NCBI RefSeq assembly: GCF_004217225.1
Contig: NZ_SHKM01000001.1
Span: 1,898,137-1,962,136 of the forward strand
Length of the DNA stretch: 64,000 nt
Direction of reading: 5' to 3'
Source of the DNA: Azospira oryzae
GTDB lineage: Bacteria > Pseudomonadota > Gammaproteobacteria > Burkholderiales > Rhodocyclaceae
Position numbers and translations under genes: made by a program
The notes under the pieces: generated by a model
What the model saw: only the letters and a program-made list of their open reading frames with translations
Told to the model about the DNA's origin: nothing
Databases searched by the model: none
Part shown: in pieces, positions 18,763 through 27,010 of the stretch
Layout of the letters: each line of letters starts with the position of its first letter
How positions within the stretch are numbered: the first letter of the stretch is position 1

Positions 18763-19341
18763 TCAGGCCGAGGGTTGGCGGGCCGCGCGCCAGAGGCTGG
18801 CCACCGCCGGCGAGAGCCGCTCGATGACGACGCCGCGGCGCTCGGCGGCGACGACGCAGAGGGCCAGGCCGTCCGCATCCACGGTCGTCACCTCGGAGAG
18901 GTCGATCTCAGCCACCCCCATCTTGTCCAGGGCGTGGAAGAAGTCGTTGCGCAGGGACAGGTTGAGGGCGCCAGCGATGCGCATCACCTTGCGTCCGGCC
19001 AGGGTGTGCATGGACAGCACGGAGGCGATGCCATTGCGCAGCGAGTCCTGGATCGCCCCTTCCAGCTGGATCTCGGAAGCCGGCCCCAGGTCGAAGCGCA
19101 CCCCCACCAGATCGCCCAGGCCGCGGCTGATGACGATGGGCACGGTGTCGATGCCCATGCCCTGGAGCGCGAACTCCAGGCCGAAGCGGTCGCCGATGGC
19201 CAGGGGCAGGTCGGTGCGCAGCAGGGCGCCGCCGAGGGAAACATTGTGCAGTTCCGCCCGCAGGTTCTGGCCCTGGTGCCCCACATAGGCCGGCAAGGGC
19301 TTGGCGAAACGGATGCGGACGTGGCGACGCTGTTCTTGCAT
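18763..19341 (-). CDS. PilZ-STAS fusion protein, 192 aa
   Basis: Residues 1-100 form a PilZ domain with the c-di-GMP signatures RRxxR (R5-R6-H-V-R9) and NxSxxG (N33-V-S-L-G-G38). Residues about 118-192 form a STAS domain like that of anti-sigma-factor antagonists (EIDLSEVTTVDADGLAL). At the STAS phosphorylation loop, where SpoIIAA has DSSG, this protein has D155-A-D157-G, so the phospho-serine is replaced by aspartate. The ATG at 19341 is favoured because the PilZ domain begins there; the longer frame reading back toward dacB is not conserved in look. It is divergent from dacB. Confidence 0.8.
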   Translation of the reverse strand: MQEQRRHVRIRFAKPLPAYVGHQGQNLRAELHNVSLGGALLRTDLPLAIGDRFGLEFALQGMGIDTVPIVISRGLGDLVGVRFDLGPASEIQLEGAIQDSLRNGIASVLSMHTLAGRKVMRIAGALNLSLRNDFFHALDKMGVAEIDLSEVTTVDADGLALCVVAAERRGVVIERLSPAVASLWRAARQPSA

Positions 19342-19411
19342 GATGGGCTGGGCGGGGGACGGTGGGATTCGCGCTATTATCGCCCCAAAGCCCCTCCCCG
19401 AACGCCGAATA

Positions 19412-20923
19412 ATGCGCATATTCCACCGTAGTCCCTCCGCCACCGGCCGCCTGGTGCTTGCCCTGTGGCTGACCCTGCTCTGCAACCCGCTCCACACCTA
19501 CGCCGCCGGGCAGATGCCGCCGGATACGGCCACTGTCCTGCCTCCCGAGATCACCCGTGCCCTCAACGCCGCCGGCCTGCCTCCCGGCCAGTTCGCCGTC
19601 GCCGTGCAGGCGGTGGACGCTGCCGCGCCGCGCCTGCTGCACAACGCCGCCCGCCCCATGAACCCGGCCTCGGTGATGAAGCTGGTGACCACCTACGCCG
19701 CCCTGGAAAAGCTGGGCCCGGCCTACACCTGGAAGACCGAACTGCGCGGCGACAACGCCCCCCGGGACGGCCGCCTGGAAGGCAATCTCTACCTGGTCGG
19801 CAGCGGCGACCCGGCCCTCACCCTGGAACGCTTCTGGCTGCTGCTGCGGCAGCTGCGGGACCGGGCCGAGGTACGCCAGATCGGCGGCGACCTGGTGGCC
19901 GACCGCCGCGCCTATCGCCTGCCCCCCTTCGACCCCGCCGCCTTCGACAACGAGCCCCTGCGGGCCTACAACGTCAATGCGGATGCGGCCCTGGTGAACT
20001 ACACCGCCCTGCGCTTCACCCTGGTGCCGGACCTGGCCGCGGGCAGCGTGCGCCTGGTCCAGGAAGTGCCCCAGGAAGGCCTCGCGGTGAACGCCCGCAT
20101 CGCCCCCGGCGCCGGCGAATGCGGCGACTGGCGCGAAAAGCTGACGGTGCGCTTCGACCCCGCCGGCAAGCGCCTCGACATCGGCGGCACCTTCCCCCTG
20201 GTGTGCGGCGAAAAACCTCTGCACCTGGCCCCCCTGACCGGCGACGCCTATCTCGCCGGCCTCTTCCGCCCCCTGTGGCGCGAACTGGGCGGCCAGTTTG
20301 CCGGCCAGGTGCGGGAAGGCCCCGCCCCCGTGGGCGGCGTGCCCCTGCTGCGCTGGGAATCCCCCAGCCTGGCCGAGATCGTGCGCGACACCAACAAGTA
20401 CAGCAGCAACGTCATGGCCCGTCACCTCTTCCTCGCCCTGGCCGACACCCCGGCCGGCGAGGCCGCCACCCTGGCCGGCGCCCGCCAGGGGCTGCGTCAG
20501 GTGCTGGCGGAAAAGGGCCTCAGCTTCCCCGAACTGGCGGTGGAAAACGGTTCCGGCCTCTCCCGGGACGACCGCATCGCCGCCCGCAGCCTGCTGCAAC
20601 TGCTGCTGACGGCCTGGAAGAGCCCGGTCATGCCCGAGTTCGTCGCCTCCCTGCCGCTGGCGGGCAGGGACGGCACCCTGAAGCGCCGCTTCGGCAACGG
20701 CAGCAGCGCCGGCCGCGCCCACCTCAAGACCGGCTCCATCGAAGGCGTGCGCGCCTGGGCCGGCTACGTCACCGACGCCGGCGGCCGCCGCTGGGCCCTG
20801 GTGGCCCTGGCCGGCGGGCCCAAGGCCGGCGCCGCCTGGGGCCCGGTGGAGGCCCTGCTGGAATGGGTGGCGAGCCAAAGCCCAACGCCCCAGGCAGCCC
20901 CCAGCACCCCACTCTCCAACTGA
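19412..20923 (+). CDS. dacB: D-alanyl-D-alanine carboxypeptidase/endopeptidase PBP4
   Basis: This periplasmic peptidase of family S13 trims and opens peptidoglycan cross-links. The 503-aa protein has a signal peptide (ending about A31-A32) and the three penicillin-binding motifs: S87-V-M-K90, SSN in KYSSNVMARH, and KTGS near the C-terminus. The domain I insertion typical of PBP4 is present. The start at 19412 places the signal peptide correctly. Confidence 0.95.
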   Translation: MRIFHRSPSATGRLVLALWLTLLCNPLHTYAAGQMPPDTATVLPPEITRALNAAGLPPGQFAVAVQAVDAAAPRLLHNAARPMNPASVMKLVTTYAALEKLGPAYTWKTELRGDNAPRDGRLEGNLYLVGSGDPALTLERFWLLLRQLRDRAEVRQIGGDLVADRRAYRLPPFDPAAFDNEPLRAYNVNADAALVNYTALRFTLVPDLAAGSVRLVQEVPQEGLAVNARIAPGAGECGDWREKLTVRFDPAGKRLDIGGTFPLVCGEKPLHLAPLTGDAYLAGLFRPLWRELGGQFAGQVREGPAPVGGVPLLRWESPSLAEIVRDTNKYSSNVMARHLFLALADTPAGEAATLAGARQGLRQVLAEKGLSFPELAVENGSGLSRDDRIAARSLLQLLLTAWKSPVMPEFVASLPLAGRDGTLKRRFGNGSSAGRAHLKTGSIEGVRAWAGYVTDAGGRRWALVALAGGPKAGAAWGPVEALLEWVASQSPTPQAAPSTPLSN

Positions 20924-20942
20924 TCCCGCCAGGCCCCGGCGC

Positions 20943-23735
20943 CTAGGGCGCCGCTGCGGCTGCCGGTGCCAGGGCGGCGGCCACGGCCCGCACCCAGGCC
21001 TCGTCGTCCGCCGCCTCGTCCTGCCGCCATGGTCCCTGGCCGAAGCCCCGGCGCCCGGTGGCCAGCCCCAGCTGACGATAGCTCTCGAACTGGGCCTCGT
21101 CGAACCACTGGTCGGCGGTGGACTGGTGGGGGAAGTCAGGATGGGTGGCGGCGTAGTTGCCCACGTCCACCGGCTCGTCCCCCAGCACCATGGGTTTCAG
21201 GTACACCAGCACGCCGCACTCCGGGGTCGGCGGCATCCCCGCCAGGGCCTGCCGCCCGTCGTCCCAGTAGCGGATGCGCCCCACCGCCAGCCGCTGCCGC
21301 GGCGCCGCCCCGGGCAGCAGGGGGCGCACGTCGATGTCGATCTCGGCCCCCAGGTCCACCCGGCACTTGCGGATGGCGTTGCCCAGGTCCTCGAACTGGA
21401 AGTCCCGGTCCTGGCCGCCGTCGCTGACCACGATCAGGCGGCAGCGGCGGCGCACCAGTTCGTACAGCCCCAGGTTCTCGAAATGGCCGCCGTCGGAGAC
21501 ATTGACGAAGCCGGTGTCCTCATTGACGCTGCCGAACAGCTCCCGCAGCAGGTACCACAGCCCCAGGGGCGGACTGCTGAGGGCGGCGAACGGTCCTGCC
21601 GGATTGGGGCACCAGCGCCCCAGGCGGACATTGAGCAGGGCCATGACGAAGGCCATGGCCGGCTCGGTGTGGTAGCCCATGTTGGGGTTGGCGGCGGCCC
21701 CGGAGACGGCCATGGCCATGCCCAGATGGGCGCCCTCCCGGCTCATGTAGTCCCGGCTCGGCGCCAGGAACTCGCGCCACTCGGGGCTCTGGGACGAGGG
21801 CGGCAGGAGGAAGCCGCAGCGGTCCGGCGAGAAGATGAAGGGGGCCGCCTGGCGCTGCTGCCATTCCAGGGGTTCGCTGCCGGTGAGGTTGAGGGCGCCG
21901 TTGAGCAGGGGGATGGGGCGCTGGGCCGCCAGGTCCTGCAGGGGCAGGTCGTCCGCCGGGTCGAAATCGGTGAAACGGTCGCTGCGCCGCTGCGGATTGG
22001 AGGCGCCCAGATAGCAGCGGGTCAGTCGGTTGCGGTAGAACTGGTGCATGGAAAAGAGATTGACGTCGATCCGCGCCGACAGGGCCCAGGCGCCCAGCAG
22101 GCAGACGCTGGCCGCCAGCACCACCGCCGCCAGCCCGGGCATGGTTAGGGACGGCGCCAGGAACCAGGGCTGCTCCCCCGCCCCGGCCAGGGTGCGCAGG
22201 CCCCATTCCCCCAGCCAGGAAAGAAACAGCAGCAGGCCGCCGATGAAAATGTAGGGGGCCGCCTGCAGCAGCCGCTCCAGCCAGGGGTTGGCCCTCTTGC
22301 CGCCGGTGGCCGGGCTGCGTCCGGCGAGGGCGCCGGCCACCGTGCTGATCAGCCAGGCGAGACCGCCCGCCGCCGCCAGGGTCTGGCCCAGCCAGCCGAG
22401 GAAGGCGCTGCCGTAGAAACTGACCAGGGCCACCAGGGACCAGCCCAGGCCGATGCCGATGGACATGCCGCCGGCCCGGCCGGCCCACTCCCGCGCCAGT
22501 TCGGCCAGGGCCCGCTTCATCAGGCCGATGTGCAGGGCGACCGCCAGGCAGAGGAACTCCCACAGGACGAAGGCTCCCAGCCCCACCGCCAGCCAGGGCC
22601 GGGACGGCGGCGGCAGGGCGGCGAGGAGGCGCACATAGCCGTAGACCAGGACGGCAAGCAGGGCCCCGGCGGGCAGGGCTGCCGCCAGGGAGACACGGAA
22701 GGCGGTGCCGCCGCCCCGGGGCAGGGGCAGGTCGAGGCCCGCCGCCAGCAGCCACAGCAGGGGGTAGGCCAGGACCAGGGCGGCCCACAGCGCCCCGTCG
22801 CCGCCGGCCAGGGCCGGCAGCCAGGTCCCGTCGTTGAACAGGGCGGCGGCCAGCAGGGCCGCCAGCATGCCCGGCAGCACGGCGCCGCGCAGCACCTGCC
22901 CCTGGCTCGGCCCGGGACGGGACGATCCGTCGCCGGCGGCGGCCGGGCGCCGGTACCAGGTCATGCCCCGGTACAGGCCCCGGGCGGCGACGGCCAGCAA
23001 CAGCAGCACCGCCCCCCACAGCCAGGGCGCCGGCGGGCCGCCCTGCCACAGGGCAAGAACGACGCCCCGCGGCAGGAACAGCAGGCCGAGGAGGAAGAGG
23101 ATGAAGACGCTCTGGGTCAGCAGCAGGTTGCGCGACAGGTTGGCCACCGCCGCCAGGGTATCCACGCTGAAGAGGCCGAAGCGGGGCGTCAGGTAGTTGC
23201 TGTAGCGGCGCAGGAAGGCAATGGCCGGATGCTCGCTGGCGCCGGTGGCCGTCTGGTTGGCGTCGTCCCGGCAGCCACCGGGTTGGCCGGCGGCGGCCAC
23301 CGAGGGCGCGATGCCGACGGGGCCGGGCTGTTCCAGCTGCCGCACGGCCCGGCGGCTGTCCGCATCGGTACGGTGGATCAGGGCGGAGAGCCAGGTACCG
23401 ATGTAGCCGCCGCCGGAAACGGTGGACAGGTAATCCACCCGGCGCAGCAGGCGGGCCTCGGCCATGGCCTGCAGCACGCCCAGGGCGAAGGTGGCGCTGC
23501 GGATGCCGCCGCCGGACAGGGCCAGGCCGCAGAAAGCCGCCGTGGCGGCCGGCTGGGGTGCCGGAGGCTCGGGCGGAGTCGCGGCGGCTTCGCCGGACCA
23601 GGCCTGGACCCGGACGACCCCCGCCGCTGCCGACTCCGATGCTGCCGTCGGGCGCAGACGCCGGGCCTCGTCCTCGAACTGGCGCCAGCTTTGGCTTCGC
23701 TCCGGGCCATCTTCAGGCAACAGGGGCGCGCTCAT
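20943..23735 (-). CDS. Large membrane-embedded patatin-like phospholipase, 930 aa
   Basis: The N-terminal part (residues 67-125) carries the patatin oxyanion motif SGGGIRSATFALGVLQ and the nucleophile elbow STVSGGGYIG with S107. The catalytic Asp appears only at D748 in VNVSDGGHFENLGLYELVRRR. Between them, roughly residues 200-620, lie many hydrophobic helices, so the hydrolase is built around a multi-span membrane block. An additional hydrophilic region (620-740) precedes the aspartate. The ATG at 23735 overlaps the stop of an upstream secreted-protein gene. A lipid acyl-hydrolase role at the inner membrane is inferred; the substrate is unknown. The frame stays open far upstream, but that part overlaps the neighbour antisense-style and was excluded. 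Confidence 0.88.
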   Translation of the reverse strand: MSAPLLPEDGPERSQSWRQFEDEARRLRPTAASESAAAGVVRVQAWSGEAAATPPEPPAPQPAATAAFCGLALSGGGIRSATFALGVLQAMAEARLLRRVDYLSTVSGGGYIGTWLSALIHRTDADSRRAVRQLEQPGPVGIAPSVAAAGQPGGCRDDANQTATGASEHPAIAFLRRYSNYLTPRFGLFSVDTLAAVANLSRNLLLTQSVFILFLLGLLFLPRGVVLALWQGGPPAPWLWGAVLLLLAVAARGLYRGMTWYRRPAAAGDGSSRPGPSQGQVLRGAVLPGMLAALLAAALFNDGTWLPALAGGDGALWAALVLAYPLLWLLAAGLDLPLPRGGGTAFRVSLAAALPAGALLAVLVYGYVRLLAALPPPSRPWLAVGLGAFVLWEFLCLAVALHIGLMKRALAELAREWAGRAGGMSIGIGLGWSLVALVSFYGSAFLGWLGQTLAAAGGLAWLISTVAGALAGRSPATGGKRANPWLERLLQAAPYIFIGGLLLFLSWLGEWGLRTLAGAGEQPWFLAPSLTMPGLAAVVLAASVCLLGAWALSARIDVNLFSMHQFYRNRLTRCYLGASNPQRRSDRFTDFDPADDLPLQDLAAQRPIPLLNGALNLTGSEPLEWQQRQAAPFIFSPDRCGFLLPPSSQSPEWREFLAPSRDYMSREGAHLGMAMAVSGAAANPNMGYHTEPAMAFVMALLNVRLGRWCPNPAGPFAALSSPPLGLWYLLRELFGSVNEDTGFVNVSDGGHFENLGLYELVRRRCRLIVVSDGGQDRDFQFEDLGNAIRKCRVDLGAEIDIDVRPLLPGAAPRQRLAVGRIRYWDDGRQALAGMPPTPECGVLVYLKPMVLGDEPVDVGNYAATHPDFPHQSTADQWFDEAQFESYRQLGLATGRRGFGQGPWRQDEAADDEAWVRAVAAALAPAAAAAP

Positions 23736-24514
23736 GGTTGCAGCTCCGCGCAGGGCTTGAGCACCTTGCACACGGGGGCGCTCTCCTCCTGGGCGCCGCC
23801 GAGGCGGGCCAGGCTCTTGCACGACACTTCCAGGCGGTCGGCCACGGCCTGCCAGGCCCCTTTCAGTTCCTTGCCGTCCACCTTGTTCTGGGGAGCGATG
23901 ATGTCCAGGGCGGCGACGAAGCCGCGGCGGGAGGCGGAGCCGTAGATGGCATCGGCCATGCCGTCCTCCAGCACGTCGCCCACCTCGGCCAGCAGGCTCA
24001 CCGGATTGCTGGCCAGCCCCCGCAGGCGCCGGGCGGTGGGCTTGATGCCGGCCTTGACCACGTCGGCCACGGCGATCAGGGCATCGGCCCGCTCCAGGGG
24101 ATAGATGGCGGCCTTGCGCGCCGCCGGGGTCCACGCCAGGACCGAGCAGGCCTCGTGCAGTTCGGCCTCGGCGGTGCGGATGCGCTGCAGCAGGGCCGGC
24201 GCCAGCACGCCCCGGTCCTCGTGCTCCTCCAGGGCCCGGGTGCCGGCCTCGGCGAAGGTCAGCACGACGAAGTGGGCCGCCAGCTGCCGCACCCGGGCGC
24301 CGTCGTCGCCCTGGCCGGCATCGCCCAGCATCCTGGCGCAGGCACTGTTGTCGGCGACGGCGGTCTTGCCGCAGACCAGCTTGAGAAAGCTGTCCTGCAC
24401 TTTTTCCAGCCCCTTCCTTTCCTCTGCGGCGCCGGCGCCGGCGGCACCGAGCAAAAGGCCCAGCAGGGCAAGGCAAAGGGAATGGCGGAAGGCGGCGATG
24501 GCAGAGGGATGCAT
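23732..24514 (-). CDS. Secreted hypothetical protein, partner of the patatin, 260 aa
   Basis: A signal peptide (residues 1-29, ending AGAGAA) precedes a mainly helical domain with six cysteines spread along it (for example near VCGKTAVADNSAC, HEACSVL, VSCKSL, VCKVLKPC), suggesting disulfides and a periplasmic location. The stop overlaps the patatin ATG, so the two products are probably made together. I recognise no family. It could be a periplasmic regulator, inhibitor or cofactor for the patatin, which is inference from coupling only. Confidence 0.75.
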   Translation of the reverse strand: MHPSAIAAFRHSLCLALLGLLLGAAGAGAAEERKGLEKVQDSFLKLVCGKTAVADNSACARMLGDAGQGDDGARVRQLAAHFVVLTFAEAGTRALEEHEDRGVLAPALLQRIRTAEAELHEACSVLAWTPAARKAAIYPLERADALIAVADVVKAGIKPTARRLRGLASNPVSLLAEVGDVLEDGMADAIYGSASRRGFVAALDIIAPQNKVDGKELKGAWQAVADRLEVSCKSLARLGGAQEESAPVCKVLKPCAELQP

Positions 24515-24701
24515 GGCGTTCTCCTTGGCAGCGAATGGGCCGACGGGTCGGGAAAATCCATTATGGATAACCGTAAGGGTTTTTCCATTAAGCCATTTGG
24601 CATACCCAAAGAATCACGGCGTCAGCCGCCGGCCGCCGGGCCAGTCCCGGAGCGGCTTTCCCTGCACCGCCCCAGGAAGCGCGCCCCCATTGGATGAAAA
24701 A

Positions 24702-24730
24702 GCCCCGCCATCCCTTTAGGGACGCGGGGC
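24702..24730 (-). terminator. Terminator of sfsA
   Basis: GCCCCGC and GCGGGGC pair across an inner TCCC/GGGA stem with a TTTA loop; five T follow on the minus strand. It lies 35 nt beyond the sfsA stop. The stretch from here to 24515 holds only the promoter region of the patatin pair. Confidence 0.85.
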
Positions 24731-24764
24731 CTGGCCCAGCATAGAAATTTCTGCTGACGCCGGT

Positions 24765-25484
24765 TCAGCACACCACCGGCAGGGGCCGCCACAGCCGGAT
24801 GCCCTCGGGGCGGACGTCGGCGCCGTAGGCCAGCACCTCCACCCCCAGCCCCAGGACCCGGCGCAGGGTGCGGCCGTATTCCGGGTCGATGTGGTCCGCC
24901 GGCCGCACTTCATCCACGTCGCCCCGCTGCACGCAGAAGAACAGCACGGCCCGGTTGCCCTTGGCCACCTCGTCGGCCATTTCGTTGAGGTGCTTGGTGC
25001 CGCGCTCGGTGACGGCGTCGGGAAAATAGCCGATGCCGCCGGCGACGGCGGCGGTGACGTTCTTCACCTCCACATAGCACGGCGGGCGCCCTGCTTCAGT
25101 CAGCAGCAGGTCGATGCGGCTGCGCTTGCCGCCGCGGCCGTTGTCGCCGCCGTAGGGCACCTCGCCGCGGATCGCCCCATAGCCGGCCAGCTCGGCCACC
25201 GCGCCGGCCTCGATGGCTTCCCGCACCAGGGCGTTGGTGCGGCCGGTGTGCAGGCCCACCAGGACGCCGTCCGCCTCCACCAGTTCCCAGGTCCAGGCCA
25301 GCTTGCGCTGGGGGTTGTCGCTGGGGGACAGCCACACCCGGCTGCCCGGATCCTTGCAGCCCTGCATGGAGCCGGTGTTGGGGCAATGGGCGGTAACCAC
25401 GCTGCCGTCGGCCAGTTCGACGTCGGCGAGGAAACGCTGGTAGCGCCGCAGCAGGCGGCCTTCGGTGAGCAGGGGCAGTTGCAT
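24765..25484 (-). CDS. sfsA: Sugar fermentation stimulation protein SfsA
   Basis: The 239-aa protein matches SfsA along its length: [51 protein letters not shown] and [13 protein letters not shown]. The D-x-n-ExK pattern indicates a restriction-endonuclease-like fold. It was described as a DNA-binding stimulator of maltose genes in E. coli, but its true activity remains unclear. Confidence 0.95.
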   Translation of the reverse strand: MQLPLLTEGRLLRRYQRFLADVELADGSVVTAHCPNTGSMQGCKDPGSRVWLSPSDNPQRKLAWTWELVEADGVLVGLHTGRTNALVREAIEAGAVAELAGYGAIRGEVPYGGDNGRGGKRSRIDLLLTEAGRPPCYVEVKNVTAAVAGGIGYFPDAVTERGTKHLNEMADEVAKGNRAVLFFCVQRGDVDEVRPADHIDPEYGRTLRRVLGLGVEVLAYGADVRPEGIRLWRPLPVVC

Positions 25485-25548
25485 GGGGAATGCTCCGGCG
25501 GCGGCTCCGGGGCCGCGGCGTGGGCGGGTGGCAGAAAAGGGGAAAGGC

Positions 25549-26427
25549 TCAGGCCGGATCGCGCCGGTATTCCGGCAGGCGGGCGCCGCAGGCCTGGCAG
25601 TAGGCGGCCTCCGGCGCCAACCCTTCGGTCAGGCAGTCCGGACAGGTGCGGCTGCTGGGCGTGACCTGCAGGCGCTGGGCGGTGATCTCGGAGGTGACGA
25701 TGCCGGTGGGCACCGCCAGGGTGCCCCAGCCGAGCAGCATCATGGCCGAGGAGATGAGACGGCCCACGTCGGTCTTGGGCGTGATGTCGCCGAAGCCGAC
25801 GGTGGTCATGGTGGTGATGGCCCAATAGACGGCGGTGGGAATGCTGGTGAAGCCGTTGGCCGGGCCTTCCACCACATACATCAGGGTGCCCATGACCAGC
25901 ACGATCATCAGCACCACCGAGAGGAACACCAGGATCTTGCGCCGGCTGGCCAGCAGGGCGCTGCCCAGCATCTGGTACTCGCCCAGGTAGGCGGTGAGCT
26001 TGAGCACCCGGAACATGCGCAGCAGGCGCAGGATGCGTACGTCGATGAGCAGGTGGGCCTCGGGCACCAGCAGCGCCAGGTAGGTGGGCAGGATGGCCAG
26101 CAGGTCCACCAGGCCGAAGAAGCTCAGGGCATAGCGCCAGGGCCGGCGCAGACAGGCCAGGCGGGCCAGGTATTCGGCGGTGAACAGCAGGGTGAAGCCC
26201 CACTCCAGGGTGGCGAAGAGGTCCTGGTGGCGGGCGTTGAGGCTATGCACGCTGTCGGCCATGACCACCGCGACGCTGGCCAGGATGGCGAAGATGAGGC
26301 ACTGGTCGAACAGGCGACCGGCCCGGGTCTCCGACTCGAATACCACCGAGTAGAGGCGCAGGCGCCAGCCGGCGAGGGGCTTGCCCAGGGAATCGGCGGC
26401 GGAATGGACGGCGGCGGCAGGGCTCAT
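25549..26427 (-). CDS. Voltage-gated potassium channel with C-terminal zinc ribbon, 292 aa
   Basis: Six membrane helices are visible. S4 carries regularly spaced arginines ([16 protein letters not shown], 129-144), and the pore loop has the K+ selectivity filter TTVGFGD (208-214). After S6 the usual cytoplasmic regulatory domain is replaced by a short zinc ribbon with C262-x2-C265 and C277-x2-C280. The channel probably conducts K+ out of the cell. The zinc ribbon may sense metal or redox state, which is inference. It lies alone between sfsA and a GNAT gene. Confidence 0.92.
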   Translation of the reverse strand: MSPAAAVHSAADSLGKPLAGWRLRLYSVVFESETRAGRLFDQCLIFAILASVAVVMADSVHSLNARHQDLFATLEWGFTLLFTAEYLARLACLRRPWRYALSFFGLVDLLAILPTYLALLVPEAHLLIDVRILRLLRMFRVLKLTAYLGEYQMLGSALLASRRKILVFLSVVLMIVLVMGTLMYVVEGPANGFTSIPTAVYWAITTMTTVGFGDITPKTDVGRLISSAMMLLGWGTLAVPTGIVTSEITAQRLQVTPSSRTCPDCLTEGLAPEAAYCQACGARLPEYRRDPA

Positions 26428-26511
26428 GGGCGGTCGCTTCGGAAAGTCGGGAAACAGGGGAACCAGCCCGCCATCTTAGCGCCGGCCGCCGGCCCGGGGA
26501 ACCGGCCGGCC

Positions 26512-27006
26512 CTACAGCAGCTTCTGCAGGAACAGGGCCTGACCGGCGGCCGGATCGAGCACGTAGGGGGCGAAGCCGGCCCGCTCGTAGGCGGCCAGGG
26601 CGCGCCGGTTGTTGGACAGCACTTCCAGGGTCAGCTTGCAGCAGCCCAGTTCCCGGGCCCGCCCCTCGGCCCAGGCCAGCAGGGCCTGGCCGATGCCGGC
26701 ACCGCGGCGGGCGTCGCGCACGGCGATGTCGTGGATGTTGAGCAGGGGCTTGGCGGCGAAGGTGGAAAAGCCGGCGAAGCAGTTGATCAGGCCCACGGCC
26801 TCATCCCCCTGCCAGGCCAGGGCGCTGTGGAAATGGGGCACGCCGGCCAGGGCCGGCACCAGGGCCTGCCGCACCGCCGGGTCCAGCCCGCTGCCGCCGC
26901 CCATGGGGTCCCGGGCGTAGTGGTCGAGCAGATCGAGCCAGGCCGCGGCCTGCTGCGGCTGGCTCAGGTCGGTGGGGCGGACCTCCACAGGCGGCATGGT
27001 CGGCAT
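26512..27006 (-). CDS. GNAT-family N-acetyltransferase
   Basis: The 164-aa protein shows the GNAT acetyl-CoA motif (VRDARRGAGIGQALLAWAEGRARELG) and the following LEVLSNNRRALAAYERAGFAPY. The substrate is unknown. The N-terminus is Pro-rich with two possible ATGs (residues 1 and 4). It starts 4 nt after the stop of the REC-TPR gene, so it may be the third gene of that signalling operon. Confidence 0.9.
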   Translation of the reverse strand: MPTMPPVEVRPTDLSQPQQAAAWLDLLDHYARDPMGGGSGLDPAVRQALVPALAGVPHFHSALAWQGDEAVGLINCFAGFSTFAAKPLLNIHDIAVRDARRGAGIGQALLAWAEGRARELGCCKLTLEVLSNNRRALAAYERAGFAPYVLDPAAGQALFLQKLL

Positions 27007-27010
27007 GGCG

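Noticed and set aside
23736..24476. N-terminal extension of the patatin frame to a 1177-aa protein
   Set aside because: The extension is Arg/Gly/Ala/Pro-rich, overlaps the secreted-protein gene in another frame, and the recognisable patatin begins at the ATG at 23735.
24700..24730. TTTAGGGACGCGG near sfsA as a fourth copy of the hairpin repeat
   Set aside because: Only a short TAGGGACG string is shared; the structure is an ordinary terminator with its own T-run.
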